Origin: Erodium maritimum
Lineage: Eukaryota > Streptophyta > Magnoliopsida > Geraniales > Geraniaceae
Length of the DNA stretch: 64,000 bases
Assembly: GCA_963921825.1 (NCBI GenBank)
Contig: OY997591.1
Location: 22,439,515-22,503,514, forward strand
Direction: 5' to 3'
Position numbers and translations under genes: made by a program. Below the pieces are notes generated by a model. That model saw only the letters and a program-made list of their open reading frames with translations, searched no databases and was not told the origin of the DNA. This document shows, one piece after another, positions 1-11,605 of this stretch (positions within the stretch are counted from its first letter, which is position 1; each line of letters begins with the position of its first letter).

Positions 1-440
1 CCCACAGGGCTAACTAAAGTCAAACACGCCCACAGGGCCAATCAAATTTTCAAAACGCGCCCACTGGGCCAACCAATTTTAAAACTTTCACCACTTCCTT
101 AAAAACCTCATTTCTTGACATCAGGTAGTTACAACCCGGTCCAGGCGTCCCCGAACTACATTGTACCCACTTGATATCAACACCGTCACGCTCGACTGCA
201 GGGGCACCCCTGAGTCGAGTCGCGTCGGTTTAAGAATGTTTCACGCAGCAACACACAAATAGTATGCCAGTAACCTCGTACTGCACATACACACAAACAC
301 AAACAGGACTCAAAACACAACGGGTCTATACACGGTTCCGACCTGCGTACCCAACGCACAGCGGGACTTTACTAACTCGACTCTCCCCACCTAATTTACG
401 TACAGTCTGAGGCGTGAAACCTCGAGCTCTGATACCAAGT
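1..440 (-). mobile_element. Gypsy-type LTR retrotransposon, start of the internal region
   Basis: This stretch lies just inside the 5' LTR that occupies 441-6486 on the minus strand; the rest of the element lies left of the window. A primer binding site sits directly against the LTR (426-437), which fixes the orientation. Positions 1-80 hold three short direct repeats built on CGCCCACAGGGCCAA. No open gag frame is visible here, as expected for the untranslated leader. Assignment to Gypsy (Tat/Athila-like long-LTR groups) is an inference from LTR length only. Confidence 0.7.
426..437 (-). other. Primer binding site complementary to initiator tRNA-Met
   Basis: The plus strand reads GCTCTGATACCA, equal to the 3' end of plant initiator tRNA-Met. 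On the minus strand this is TGGTATCAGAGC, the usual plant LTR-retrotransposon primer binding site. It is separated from the LTR end (TGTCACGCCCC on the plus strand, starting at 441) by 3 bases. This proves that TGTCACGCCCC is the inner edge of a 5' LTR and gives the sense direction for all other copies of the family. Confidence 0.85.
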
Positions 441-709
441 TGTCACGCCCCAATTTCAGTAAAACCGAACTCGGGACGCGAACGTTTAAAATAATAAAAC
501 AATTGAAACCTGTTTTGAATAAACACTTTAAAATCGCCATTTAGTTAATCAAATAATATTTACAACTCAAAATACGTCCCAACAATTGGACAAAGTACAA
601 GGTGTACGTCACTAGACTCAAAAGTAAAACCCGGACTCCGATCCTAGCTCCTCACGCTTCGAGAGCTCACCTAGTCCGTCCTGTGATCAGTGTAGGAAAA
701 GCAGCTAGG

Positions 710-727
710 GGTGAGCGTTCGCTCACC
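710..727. promoter_or_regulatory. Conserved 18-bp LTR palindrome
   Basis: GGTGAGCGTTCGCTCACC has 8-base arms around a 2-base centre. The same palindrome occurs at the equivalent place of five other LTR copies (5105-5122, 10241-10258, 31836-31853 with one mismatch, 46537-46554, 50452-50469). Its preservation in otherwise diverged LTRs suggests a protein site or RNA hairpin; the role is unknown. Confidence 0.6.
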
Positions 728-2234
728 ACCACAGATAACAGACTGACTACGGCATAATTAGTAGACAATGCCGATAACACCAACAACGACCCAACACCGG
801 GAATCACTATCTCCAACTCAAATAATCCGATTGACACACAACCCGTTACTTTCCTCAACAGACTCAACACTCGGACTCGTAATGTAGACCCGACATAACG
901 ATCACGACCTCTTCCAAGGACACAAGGACAACCACGCAACACCCAAGATCACAAAGGATCGCACGCCAAACAAGATCACAAAGGATCGCACTCCAGTCAG
1001 CTGCTCAGTGCCGGTTGCTAACCGGCTGGGCTCGAGCCTGCCCCACGCACTTTACCGATCCCTGTCAGGCTCCAGGCGGTCGACCTGTTGGCGATATACT
1101 GAGATACTTTTCCGATAGCTAGTCAGAAGGGGAGCTGCCCTTTCATCGCCTAAGAACGCTCAACCTACCGATCCCTGTCAGGTCAGGTTAGCCAAAGAAT
1201 GCTCGACTTTACCGATCCATGTCAGGTAAGCCAGCCAACCTCCACGCAACTTCCCGACACAAAGTCGGGTCACTAACCTTGGGCAAACACAACCACAATC
1301 ACAAGCAAGGTTCAACAAACAGCAAAAAGACCGGTTCAACACTCCACAGGCACTCATGGCCACCCAAGACACCAACGGTAAAACACGGGTTCAACAACCC
1401 CACGGGCACTCACGGCCACCCAAGACACACCGACAATAACTCACGGGCTCAACAACCCCACGGGCACTCACGGCCTCCCAAGACACACCAACAGTAAAAC
1501 ACGGGCTCAACAACCCCACTGGCACTCATGGCCACCCAAGACTCCATCAGTAAAACACGGGCTCTCATGGCTACCCAAGACACAACAGTAAAGTACGGGC
1601 TCTCATGGCCACCCAAGACACAACAGTAATACGGGCTCTCATGGCCACTCAAGACATAAACTAAACGATCAACCTCCGGGCATGGTCATATGCCTCCAGT
1701 AATTCGAATATCGATAAGTTCACTGCTCCTATGACACTACTAAGTGTCACATGCATTGCTAAGGTTCGCTACGTTCCCGTATCATGCCTTTCAAATATTC
1801 GATAAACCTACTTAACCCACGACACCCCGGTGTCACATGCAATTCTACTGTTAACTTTCCCTAGTCAGGGCCGAGATCCGGCTACTTTTCCCTACCTCAA
1901 GGCGAACCGACAGCTGCGTCTCCTAGCTGCTGACGTCCTGGCTCGCTACCTCCGGTCTTCTCTTCGATTGAAGCCGGACTCTAAAACAAAGCGAAGGCCA
2001 AACTCAAAAACGATTCCAAGTCGAATTAAACGTTACGGCGGTTCCAATTTAAATTCAACAGTTGCCTTTTAATTCGAGCGGGCTAAGAGTGGGATTTAAA
2101 CGACGAATCGGGTTCGAGCACTCGAGCCCCGAGCACAGAACCCGATGCACGTTTTCTGAGGCACGGTTCCTGATGCATGGGTTTCGAGACACTGGTTTCG
2201 GGGCACGATTCCCGAGATACGGGAATCGGGGCAC

Positions 2235-5200
2235 TGTAATAACCACTCCCAGTCAACGCCAGTCAAACCTGCGAAAAACAGGAAAATTTAAAATTTTTAA
2301 GACTGACACTAAATTGAACCTAAAATGACCCCGAGTGTCATACCGTACTTAAGTTGACCCCGTTATCAACCAAAGTGAGTTCCGGGGGACTCAGGGAAAC
2401 TTTCTGATCAATTTGGGAAATGTTTACTTTTCGCTGGAAAAGTCAACCGAGCGACGTTTTGGTCCATTCGAGGACCGTTTTGGATCCAAAAAGCTTAGCC
2501 GTCGTCGCAGCGGTCTTAGTTGAGCTGTTTCCTTGTAGCCCGTCAAGTTTCGTAATTTCTTGGAAAAAGTGCCCGTTCAGGGCCCGAGGAGTCCGAATTT
2601 CGCGAATCTGGTTGGCAAATATCTAGGAGATATTTTCCAAAAAGGTTTGGGACCCACATGACACATGTCATGAATGTGGTGGAAGGAAAAAGGGAGGACA
2701 ACTTTACCCTTGACTTTAAGGAAAAGACAAAATGAAAAGGGGGGGTATTTTGGCCTTTTTGCTGTGTTAGTTTTAAAAAAATACAAAGATGACACATGGA
2801 TGGTGTTCGACCATTTTGTGAAAATATGAGAGGTTTTTAGAGAGAGAAAAGGCAAGGGAAGAATGAGAGAAAAGAGAAGGTGTTGTTAGAGTTTTGCTAT
2901 TTCTCGATTATCCGTCCGGTGGATCGTCTCAACGATAAAAGAATCGAGCTCACCTAGACTTTCTCTACAGTGAGCACCTAACCGATTTTCATTTTGTTAA
3001 GTTTGAAATGTTAGGGTTTGGTTAGAAATGATTAGTTTATGGTGGAAATGAGGTTTGGGGTTCGTTAGGAACGTTTTGGGGAAAAAAGGGAATTTTGCCA
3101 AGCTTGGGCGGGTGGGGCCCACGTGCTCGGGTGATCGGGTTTTGTGTTCGAGTGGTTTAGAATGTTCCCCGGATCATTTATCCACAACCGAATTGAAATT
3201 TGGAATTAAATTGGAAAAGTTGTAATTAACGGGTTTTAGAAACTTGAAACGCAAATTAAATGACTCGGAAGTCGGAATTCGATTCCGTCGAGTGCCTAGG
3301 AACCCTTGAATTATTCTAAGACCGTAGAAACGAAAACGGGAATTTTTGGAGCCCCGGAAGGGCATTTCCAAAACCCGGGAAGATTCGCCATGTCGGGCGA
3401 ATCGGGCCTTTACGGGTCCAATATCGACAATGTCGAGTAATTGGGGAGTTTGGGAGTGATCGACATTGTCGGCGTTACTTTTGGGTTCTTTTAGATCGTG
3501 CTGCAGACCGAGGGAAAGGAAATCTGGGTGAGTGACTGAGATCACACCGGAGCTCGTTGGTTGGCTTTTGGAGAACACGCACGAGGTAGGGAAAAGTAGC
3601 CGGATCTCGGCCCTGACTAGGGAAAGTTAACAGTAGAATTGCATGTGACACCGGGGTGTCGTGGGTTAAGTAGGTTTATTTGAATATTAGAAAAGCATGG
3701 TACGGGAACGTAATGATTATTGGGAATGCATGTGACACTTAGTAGTGTCGTAGGAGCAGAGAACTTAGCGTTATTAGAACTTAGCGTTATTAGAACTACT
3801 GGAGGCATATGACCATGCCCGAAGGTTGATTGCGGACTTATCGAGATTAGGAGTACTGGAGGCATATGACCATGCCCGGAGGTTGTTTGTGAAACTTTTG
3901 ATATTAGGACTGTTGGAGGCATTGGTTATGCCGGGGGTTGTTTGTGTATGTTGTGTCTTGGGTGGCCATGAGAGCCCGTGTTTTACTGTTGTGTCTTGGG
4001 TGGCCATGAGTGCCCGTGGGGTTGATTGAACCCGTGTCCTTACTGTTGGTGTGTCTTGGGTGGCCATGAGTGCCGTGGGGTTGTTGAACCCGTGTCTTTA
4101 CTGTTGGTGTGTCTTGGGTGACCATGAGTGTCGTGGGGCTGTTGAGCCCGTGAGTTACTGTTGGGGTGTCTTGGGTGGCCATGAGTGCCCGTGGGGTCGT
4201 TGAGCCCGTGAGTTATGCTTGGTGTGTCTTGGGAGGCCGTGAGTGCCTATGGGGTCGTTGAGCCCGTGAGTTATGGTTGGTGTGTCTTGGGAGGTCGTGA
4301 GTGCCCGTGGGGTTGTTGAGCCCGTGAGTTATGGTTGGTGTGTCTTGGGAGGCCGTGAGTGCCCGTGGGGTTGTTGAGTCCGTGTTTTACTGTTGGTGTC
4401 TTGGGTGGCCATGAGTGCCTGTGGAGTGTTGATCTTGTGTTGTTGCTGTTTTTTGAATTTGTTTGTGGTTGTGATTGTGATTGTGGTTACCTGAGGTTGG
4501 GGGCCCGCTTCATGAAACGGGGGTCCACGAGCACACGCGTCTGCATGTTCTGACGGGGTAGGGGGCCCGCCCGTCAATAAAGGGGTCCTGGCCGCGCATG
4601 TGTTATTTGGGTTTGTGAGCATTCTTTGGCTAGCTTACGAGTTAGAGTCTCGGTATGTTGCGAGCATTCTTCGGCTGACCTGACCGAGTTAGAGTCTCGG
4701 GAGGTTGCGAGCGTTCTTCGGCTGGCCTGACCGAGTTAGAGTCTCGGGAGGTTGCGAGCGTTCTTTGGCTGGCCTGACCGAGTTAGAGTCTCGGGAGGTT
4801 GCGAGCGTTCTTGGCACTGAGCAGTTGGCAGCTGGTATGCGATCCTTTGTGATCTTGTTTGGTGTGCGATCCTTTGTGATCTTGGGTGTTGCGTGGTGGT
4901 CTTTTGAGTCCTTGGGAGGGGTCGTGATCGTTGTGTCGGGTCTACTTTACGTGTCAGGGTGTTGAGTTGGTCAAGGAAGGTAACAGTGGGTGTGTGTTCA
5001 GTCGGAGTACTTGGGTTGGGGATGCTGTTCCCCGGTGTTGAGTTTGTGTTGGTGTTACTGGCATTGTCTGCTAATTATGCCGTAGTTAGTTTGTTATCTG
5101 TGGTGGTGAGCGAACGCTCACCCCTAGCTTCTTTTCCTACAGGTACTGTTCGCAGGCTGGACTAGGTGAGCTTCTGAAGCTTGAACAGCTAGGAGCGGGA

Positions 5201-5395
5201 TTCTGGGTTTTACTTTTGAGTCTAGTGACGGATACCTTGTTTTTGTCCACTTGTTGGGACTGATTTTGAGTTGTAAATATTATTTTGTTGAGCTAAACTG
5301 GTATTTTAAAATGTTTAAATGGAAAAGGTTTCAAGGTGTTTATTATTTTAAATGTTCGCGTCCCGAGTTCGGTTTACTGAAATTGGGGCGTGACA
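2235..5395 (+). repeat. Solo LTR, type I, nested inside the LTR at 441-6486
   Basis: It starts TGTAATAACCACTCCC and ends GGGGCGTGACA. Flanks are GGCAC (2230-2234) and TGCAC (5396-5400), a 5-bp target duplication with one mismatch. The outer LTR resumes directly after it, so this insertion is younger than the outer element. The 58-bp-type tandem array lies at about 3945-4435, and a private 47-bp array at about 4656-4815. A CACGTG G-box core lies at about 3119-3124. No coding capacity is seen; ORFs here are translations of the tandem repeats. Confidence 0.85.
3382..3403. promoter_or_regulatory. LTR hairpin GATTCGCC / GGCGAATC
   Basis: Eight-base perfect arms with a 6-base loop. Matching hairpins occur in the LTRs at 31561-34782 and 43631-46830, and a weakened form in the copy at 7747-10534. 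Just downstream, CGACAATGTCG and CGACATTGTCG form another inverted pair. Function is not known. Confidence 0.5.
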
Positions 5396-6486
5396 TGCAC
5401 GGTTCCCGAGGCACCGATTCTGCGTTCCGCTTTTAAACCCGTCCTAAGTCCGTTTCAACAGTCCGGTTATTCGTTCAACAGTTCAAGGCCCGTTTTAATT
5501 CAAATCTGATTGTTCTCTATAATTCAATTTTCTAAAACCAATGTTTTATTTCCGACGATTTCAATTCCAAAACACAAAATCAACTTTTAAAACCAAAGTC
5601 GTTTTAGTTTATTTTCCTAACAAATTTGTTTCTCAAACTTCTCGATTCAAATCCGTTTTCAAACAACCAGACAGATCCACAGGATCTGTTTCAACAAAAA
5701 CCAGATTCGACAGTAGTTCGAGAAACAAAACCAAAGGGAGAGGGAGGGTTTTGATCAGAATCTGAACGGTCACCGGCAGAAACGCCGGCGACCGTGGCCT
5801 CACCGTAGGGAACAAAAAGAAGCGGCGACGGTTGATACGGGTGTGGGAGCGACGGAGTGACTGAGAAAACGCTTCGGGTTTGGACGAGTCCGGCGATAAC
5901 TCACCGGATCTGGCGAGCGCCGGCGATGAGGGCTCGGGCTAAGCACGGTTGAAGACGACGGAGAGAAAGGGTTGAGGTTGTGGCTGTGGAAGGGAGCACG
6001 GCGAGCTCTTCGTCTTTGGGAGTGGACGGCGACGGCGGATCTGGACGTGGAAGATGGGGGAGACGGTGGCGGCTCGCGGTGGTGGCATGAACTGGCTCGA
6101 GAAGGTGAGAGGGAAGGGAGGTGGTGGCTGCCGTGGTTGAACGAAGGTCGGAGACGCGGGTGTCCGGCGAGATGAGAGGGTGAGAGGAGCTGGTCGGGAG
6201 AGGGTGCGGCTGCACACGAAGAAAGAGAGGCAGAGAATGGGTTATCAAACCCTAAAAATGGATATAAATACCCCGGGCTTGGGCCGGCTCTCTTGCGGAT
6301 TGGGCTTGGCACAGCTCTATTGGGCTGGTTCGTTCATCGGGCCTGGTCCGACCAGCTGGCCCTAAAGCTTCTCCCTTTTTCCTTTTTTTTTGAAATTTCT
6401 TTTAACAAAAACCACTTATTGCACAAACCTACCCCGACGATTCTAATTACAAAAGAATACCCCTTTTTAAATAAGCGGGCTTTACA

Positions 6487-7446
6487 CAATCAATACTCGA
6501 AGAGGGAACTGGTATGTCGAGGCCTGCGAACCAGTTTCCTTAAGAGTTTTTATTGCCCCGTCTGAGCAAGTCTCCCAAGATACAACGACAACGTAAACGA
6601 ACTCGAAACCGTGTATGAGAAGTAGCACCGAGTAGAAAGAAATCAGTTTCTCTGTTCTTGGAGAAGGAGAGAAATTGTGTAGGTAAATTTCGTATCTAAT
6701 TCGTCTCTACTACGTGTCTAATTTTTCACTACGAATAATGAACTAGAACAGAGCTTATATAGCTAAAGGGGAGAGAGTTTTTCGAAACGAGTTTTATGGA
6801 AACACAATTTTCGAAAATATCAATTTTTGGGAAATAAACAATTTCGAAAATAATATATTAAATTCGAATTTAATAAATTCTGGAAACTAAAACATAATTT
6901 CAGAATTATTATAAGATTCGATATAATATAAAATTTGGAAATTTCTTTAATTGCATATCAATTTCCAAAACTGAAAAAGATATCAATTTCATATTTCCTT
7001 ATTTGCATATTCTGAAGATTGGAAATTAATTGTTGAGATTTTAATACGGGCCGAAGCAAAAACGGAGTTGAAGCTACAAGCCCAAATCCATGCAAAATTC
7101 TTGACCCGTACAAAGTATTTCATCCAGGCAATTCAAATATGCTAGGAAGGTCCATGCTATATAAACCCAATGAAAGTTTGGCAATCTTTTGATGTGGGAC
7201 AACACAAGAATGATGCATTGTTCATTTGCAATTTTCTCAACAACTAAGTTCAACGGGTGATCTTTGAGCTTTAATTTCTCATTCACCTTTTGTCCGTTTA
7301 GACCTCATAATATCTCGTTGGAAATGCCTCACTTCCTATAATACGAAACTAATATTTCCATAGTTCTAGGATGACCCGATCCGATAGATAATTGAGCGTC
7401 AAGTTGACCATTTACATTTGTCTAAACTTATTTTTGTCCAACATTT
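6487..7446. repeat. Decayed LTR-like sequence, probably Copia remnants
   Basis: No gene is visible. On the minus strand CTATATAAG (around 6754-6763) looks like an LTR TATA box upstream of a GC-richer stretch at 6490-6650. On the plus strand TGTTGAGATTTT at 7031 resembles an LTR start, and a GATGTGGGAC motif near 7193 is frequent in plant Copia LTRs. A matching second LTR was not found. Classification is an inference. Confidence 0.35.
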
Positions 7447-7643
7447 TGTGCTGACATGTTTGGTAATAATAGAACATAATCACATGTGCATGCTTATAAA
7501 ACGAGTCATCTCCTTTGTAAAAAATCACCTGAAGTGAAGAAGGAAATAATAGCAACTTTGTGCTTTCCTCTTCTAAGTTCTCTATCGCACATATATTCTT
7601 GGAGTAATTTTATGTTCTTATTATTTTATTTTAATTTACAACA
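7447..7643 (+). repeat. Copia 5' LTR
   Basis: About 197 bp, from TGTGCTGACATG to TTTACAACA, followed by TGTTATCAACACG (from 7644). That resembles the TTATCAGCACG-type primer site seen after some plant Copia LTRs. The LTR matches 16358-16488 plus 16866-16903. The short LTR length fits Copia. Confidence 0.7.
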
Positions 7644-7746
7644 TGTTATCAACACGATCAACTCATTTGTTCAAGTATTAAAATTTCATATGAATAAATT
7701 CATTTTGTTAATATCATTTTACTAACGATATTTGTGAATATATTTT

Positions 7747-10534
7747 TGTAAGAACCGCTCCCGGTCAACGCCAATCAAATCGGCGAAAAACAGGAAAATT
7801 TAAAAATTTTGGACAGACACCTAGATGAACTTAAATTTGACCACGAGGGTCATATCGGACTTGAGTTGACCCCGATATCGACCAAATGGAGTCTGGGGGA
7901 CTCAGGGCAACTTTCTGACCAATTTGGGAAAGGTTGACTTTTTGTTGGAAAAGTCAACCGAGCGACGTTTTGGTCCGTTCGAGGCTCATTTTGGATCCAA
8001 AAAGCTTAGCCATCGTCACAGCGGTCTTAGTTGAGCCGTTTCCTTGTAGCCCATGAATTTTCATAATTTCTTGGAAAATTGCCCGTTCGGGGCCCGAGAC
8101 GGCCGAATTTCGCGAATCTGACTGAAAAATATCTAGGAGATATTTTCCAAAAGGGGTGGGACCCACTTGCCACATGTCACACAAGTGGTGGTGTTAGGTT
8201 GTTGAACAAAACAAAAGATGAGACTTGAGTGTTAGTTTGGTAATTAAATGATAGTTGTTTGGTTTTTGAAATAATACAAAGATTAGAGGGGGAGGAGTGT
8301 TCGGCCACACATGTAAAAAGGGGGGAGTTTTAGAGAGAGAAAGGGAGTTAGAAATAAGAGATAAGGAGGAGAGAAAACAGAAGAAGCTTTTGTAGTTTAG
8401 GGTTTTCCCGACGATCTAACTGGTGGATCGTCTCAACGATCAAAGAATCGAGCACCCATTGTCATTCCCTACGGTGAGTACCCTTTCGATTTTCGTTTTG
8501 GTACGTTTAAAGTTTAGGGTTTGGGTTAAAACGAGTAGAATATGGATGAGTTGAGGTGTGGGGTTGGTTGGAGACGTTTTGGAGCGAAAGATGAACGTTT
8601 TCCGATGACCAGAGGCTCGGGGGAGCTCCGGCCACTGTGTATGGTGGCTACCGGAGTTGGGGTGGTGGCTGGCCGGAGCTAGGACCGGCCACCACCATGG
8701 TGAACCGGCCATAGCCACCCACGGTCAAGGATGGCCGGGTGGGGCCCACATGCTCGGGTATCGGGTGGTTTAGGACGATCCCCAAGTCGTTAATCCACAC
8801 CCGGAACGAATTTTGGATTTAAATTGTAAAAGTTGTAATTGACGGGTTTAGAAACTTTAAACGCGAATTAAATTGCTCGGAAGTCGGAAATCGATTCCGT
8901 CGACTGCGTTGAAACCCTTGAGTTATTCTAAGACCGTAGAAACGAAAACAGGAATTTTCGGAGCCCCGGAAAGGCGTTTTCAAAACCCGGGCAGATTCGG
9001 CGAACCGGGCGAATCGGGCCTTTCTGGGTCCATTATCGACAATGTCGAGTAATTGGGAAGTTTGGGAGTGATCGACATTGTCGGGGTTACATTTGGGCAT
9101 CAAGTGTATTAAAATTCAGTTTATGCCTGCAAGCTAAAAAAAAGTGTTTTAAATTGTGTTCTTATTAGATCGTGCCACCGACAGAGGAAAGGGAGAGCTA
9201 GGCGAGTGATCGTGAGCACGCCGAAGCTTGGTCGTGAGCTTTTGGGGAAGGCGTACGAGGTAGGGAAAAGTAGCCAGATCTCGGCCATGACTAGGGATAG
9301 TTAACGGTAGAAATGCATGTGACACTTGGGTGTCGTGGGTTAAGTAAGTTTATCGAACAATAGAAAGGCAGGCGACACCAGGTGCTGTCGTATGATACGG
9401 GAACGTATCGAACAATAGAAATGCATGTGACACTTAGTAGTGTCGTAGGAGCAGTGAACTTATTGATATTAGAATTACTGGAGGCATTTGGTTATGCCTG
9501 GAGGTTGATTGTTTAGTTTGTGTCTTGGGTGGCCATGAGTGCCCGTGGGGTTGTTGAACCCGTATTTTACTGTTGGTGTGTCTTGGGTGGCCATGAGTGC
9601 CCGTGGGGTTGTTGAACTCGTATTTTACTGTTGGTGTGTCTTGGGTGGCCATGAGTGCCCGTGGGGTTGTTGAACCTGTGTTTTACTGCTGGTATCTTGA
9701 GTGGCCATGAGTGTCCGTGGGGTTGTTGAACCCGTGTTTTACTGTTGGTGTCTTGGGTGGCCATGAGTGCCTATGGAGTGTTAAACCGGTGTTGTTGCTG
9801 TTTGTTGAACTTTTCTTGTGATTGTGATTGTGGTTGCCTAAGGATGGGGTGTGACAGGTCGACCGCCTGATCCGACTGCGTGTCGGGAAAAGTGCGACAG
9901 GTCGACCGCCTAATCCGACTGCGTGTCGGGAAAAGCTGTGTGGGTATTGGCTAGACAGGTCGACCGCCTGATCCGACTGCGTGTCGGGAAAAGTTCCGTG
10001 GGCACCGAGCAGCTGGAGTGCGATCCTTTGCGATCTTGTTTGGTGTGCGATCCTTTGTGATCTTGGGTGTTGCGTGGTTATCTTTCGCGTCTTTGGAGGA
10101 AGTCGTAATCGTTGTGTCGGGTCTACATTACGTGTCCGAGTGTTGAGTCGGTTGGGGAAAGTAATCCCCGGTGTTGGGTTTGTTGTTGGTGTTTCCGGCA
10201 TTGTCTGCTATTATGCCGTAGTCAGTCTGGTATCCGTGGTGGTGAGCGAACGCTCACCCCTAGCTGCTTTTCCTACAGGTACTGGTCGCGAGACGGACTA
10301 GGTGAGTTCTCGAAGCTTGAAGAGCTGGGAGCGAGAGTCCGGGTTTCCTTTTGAGTTTAGCGACGTATGCCTTGTCTTTTGTCCACTTGTTTTGGACGTG
10401 TTTTTGAGTTGTAAATTATTATTTTGATTAACTAAATGGTGATTTTAAACGATTTATTTAAAAGGTTTGAAAATGGTTTTATTGTTTTACCGTTCGCGTT
10501 CCGGGTTCGGTTCTACTGAATTTGGGGCGTGACA
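7747..10534 (+). repeat. Solo LTR, type I, inserted in the Copia element
   Basis: It runs from TGTAAGAACCGC to GGGGCGTGACA and is flanked by an exact 5-bp target duplication ATTTT (7742-7746, 10535-10539). Length is 2788 bp. The 58-bp tandem array is at about 9517-9790. A private array built on the GACAGGTCGACCGCC motif is at about 9854-9993. The conserved palindrome is at 10241-10258. No internal retrotransposon sequence remains, so this is best read as a solo LTR left by recombination between two LTRs. Confidence 0.9.
7763..7957. promoter_or_regulatory. Cluster of W-box cores in the LTR 5' region
   Basis: Five TTGAC(C/T) cores, the binding element of WRKY transcription factors, fall within 195 bp: 7763-7768 (reverse), 7837-7842, 7866-7871, 7934-7939 and 7952-7957 (reverse). 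The last two form an inverted repeat, GTTGACTTTT and AAAAGTCAAC. The same arrangement is seen near 43817-43842 and, partly decayed, in the copies at 2235 and 31561. WRKY control is an inference. Confidence 0.5.
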
Positions 10535-10659
10535 ATTTTATATTTATTTCATACTTATTTATATTTTTTATTTATAAGTATGTTATATGATTTCCAATAA
10601 TACATTGGACCTTTCACATCAGAAAATAACTGTTATGTGCTTATATTTATCTTCTATAT

Positions 10660-11600
10660 TATGTTTACCTCACGAGCTTGCTCGTTGCGCGGATACATTT
10701 ATATTTGATTATCCCACAAGTTTTTCACTCGGTGAGTGGTTTTATATATACATATATCTAATTTGGGTTAAATATCGAAACTTACTCTTAAGTATTGGTC
10801 ACGAACACTACACTACCCACGTTTTCAAAATGAACACTACACTACCTTAAGTATTGGTCACGCGATTTTGTCAGTAAAAGTGGACGTAATTTCCATTCTG
10901 TTAGTCATATGACCTCAAGTGCTGTATAATGGATGGTAAAATGACGTTTTTTCCTTAAGTATTTGACCTCTATTTATTTTATAAGGAACAATAACAAGGG
11001 TACATTGGTAATGTTCCTTATAAAATGTGTAGAGGTCATATAATTAAGGGGAAACGTCATTTTACCATCCATTATATGACACTTGAGGTCATATGACTAA
11101 CATAATGGAAAATTCCGTCCATTTTTACTAACAAAATCGTGTGACAAATACTTAAGGTAGTGTAGTGTTCATTTTGAAAACGTGGGTAGCGTAGTGTTCG
11201 TGACCAATACTTAAGACTAAGTTTCGATATTTAACCAATTTAATTTATGTATTTATATATTAAACCCCGCAGTTCGCTTGTTTGTGCGGTTATATATTTA
11301 TATTTAATTTATGCACTTATTATGACTACCCCACGAGTCCGCTCGGTGTGCGGTTATGTTTATATTTATAGGTTTATGATTATTTTACCCGATGAGTTCG
11401 CTCATTGTGTGGTTATATGTATTTGTAATCTAAAGTTTACAAATATCATGATATTTTGGGCTAGAAGTTCCAAGACGCAAACCGGTTGCTTATAACATGT
11501 AGCTTAACTTAAAGCTCGAAGCTTGAAAATTTATATACAGTTATATGGGTAGTTTGGCTACTCTATGGGTTTGCTCGTCACACGGTCGTTTTGTGAATAA
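10660..11600 (+). repeat. Diverged tandem repeats in the Copia leader
   Basis: Around the MITE, units of about 60-70 bp recur that contain a CACGAG..TCGCTCGGTGTGCGGTTATA-like core followed by AT-rich spacer (about 10670-10740, 11260-11420 and 11560-11600). They are interrupted by the MITE at 10765-11236. They probably belong to the untranslated leader of the Copia element. Confidence 0.45.
10765..11236. mobile_element. Foldback MITE inside the Copia element
   Basis: About 470 bp made of two long inverted arms of roughly 200 bp. The left end GGGTTAAATATCG pairs with the right end CGATATTTAACC, and the arms continue through the shared motif AAGTATTGGTCACG. Flanks AATTT (10760-10764 and 11237-11241) are a possible 5-bp target duplication. 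There is no coding capacity. The superfamily is not certain. Confidence 0.75.
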
Positions 11601-11605
11601 ATTTA

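Larger units (their letters stand above)
441..6486 (-). repeat. Long LTR, type II, 5' LTR of the Gypsy element (split by another LTR)
   Basis: Read on the minus strand the LTR runs from TGTAAAGCCCGC (ending at 6486) to GGGGCGTGACA (441). It is split by a plus-strand LTR at 2235-5395; the two parts (441-2234 and 5396-6486) add up to about 2.9 kb. The 3' half has the family tandem array (about 1345-1660), the GGTGAGCG palindrome (710-727) and short GACACC hairpins. The 5' half (about 1907-2234 and 5396-6486) is unlike that of type I copies but resembles 51.67-53.36 kb. GC-rich ORFs at 5800-6312 lie inside the LTR and are not credible genes. Confidence 0.82.

Noticed and set aside
426..437. Possible tRNA gene for initiator methionine
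   Set aside because: Only the 12 terminal nucleotides match; no cloverleaf precedes them. It is the primer binding site of the retrotransposon.
1219..1660. ORFs rich in the words HGHSRPPKTH and MATQDT, also in the other LTRs
   Set aside because: They are translations of the 58-bp LTR tandem array; they occur in both strands and several frames and differ in length with array size. No start or splice signals support a protein.
3945..4435. Regular direct repeats that could be mistaken for a CRISPR array
   Set aside because: Units are head to tail with no unique spacers, lie within a plant LTR and recur at each LTR copy. A minisatellite explains them.
5800..6312. GC-rich minus-strand ORF of 170 codons
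   Set aside because: It lies in the type II LTR, consists of proline- and serine-rich low-complexity sequence, and the matching block at 52.55-53.15 kb does not keep the frame.
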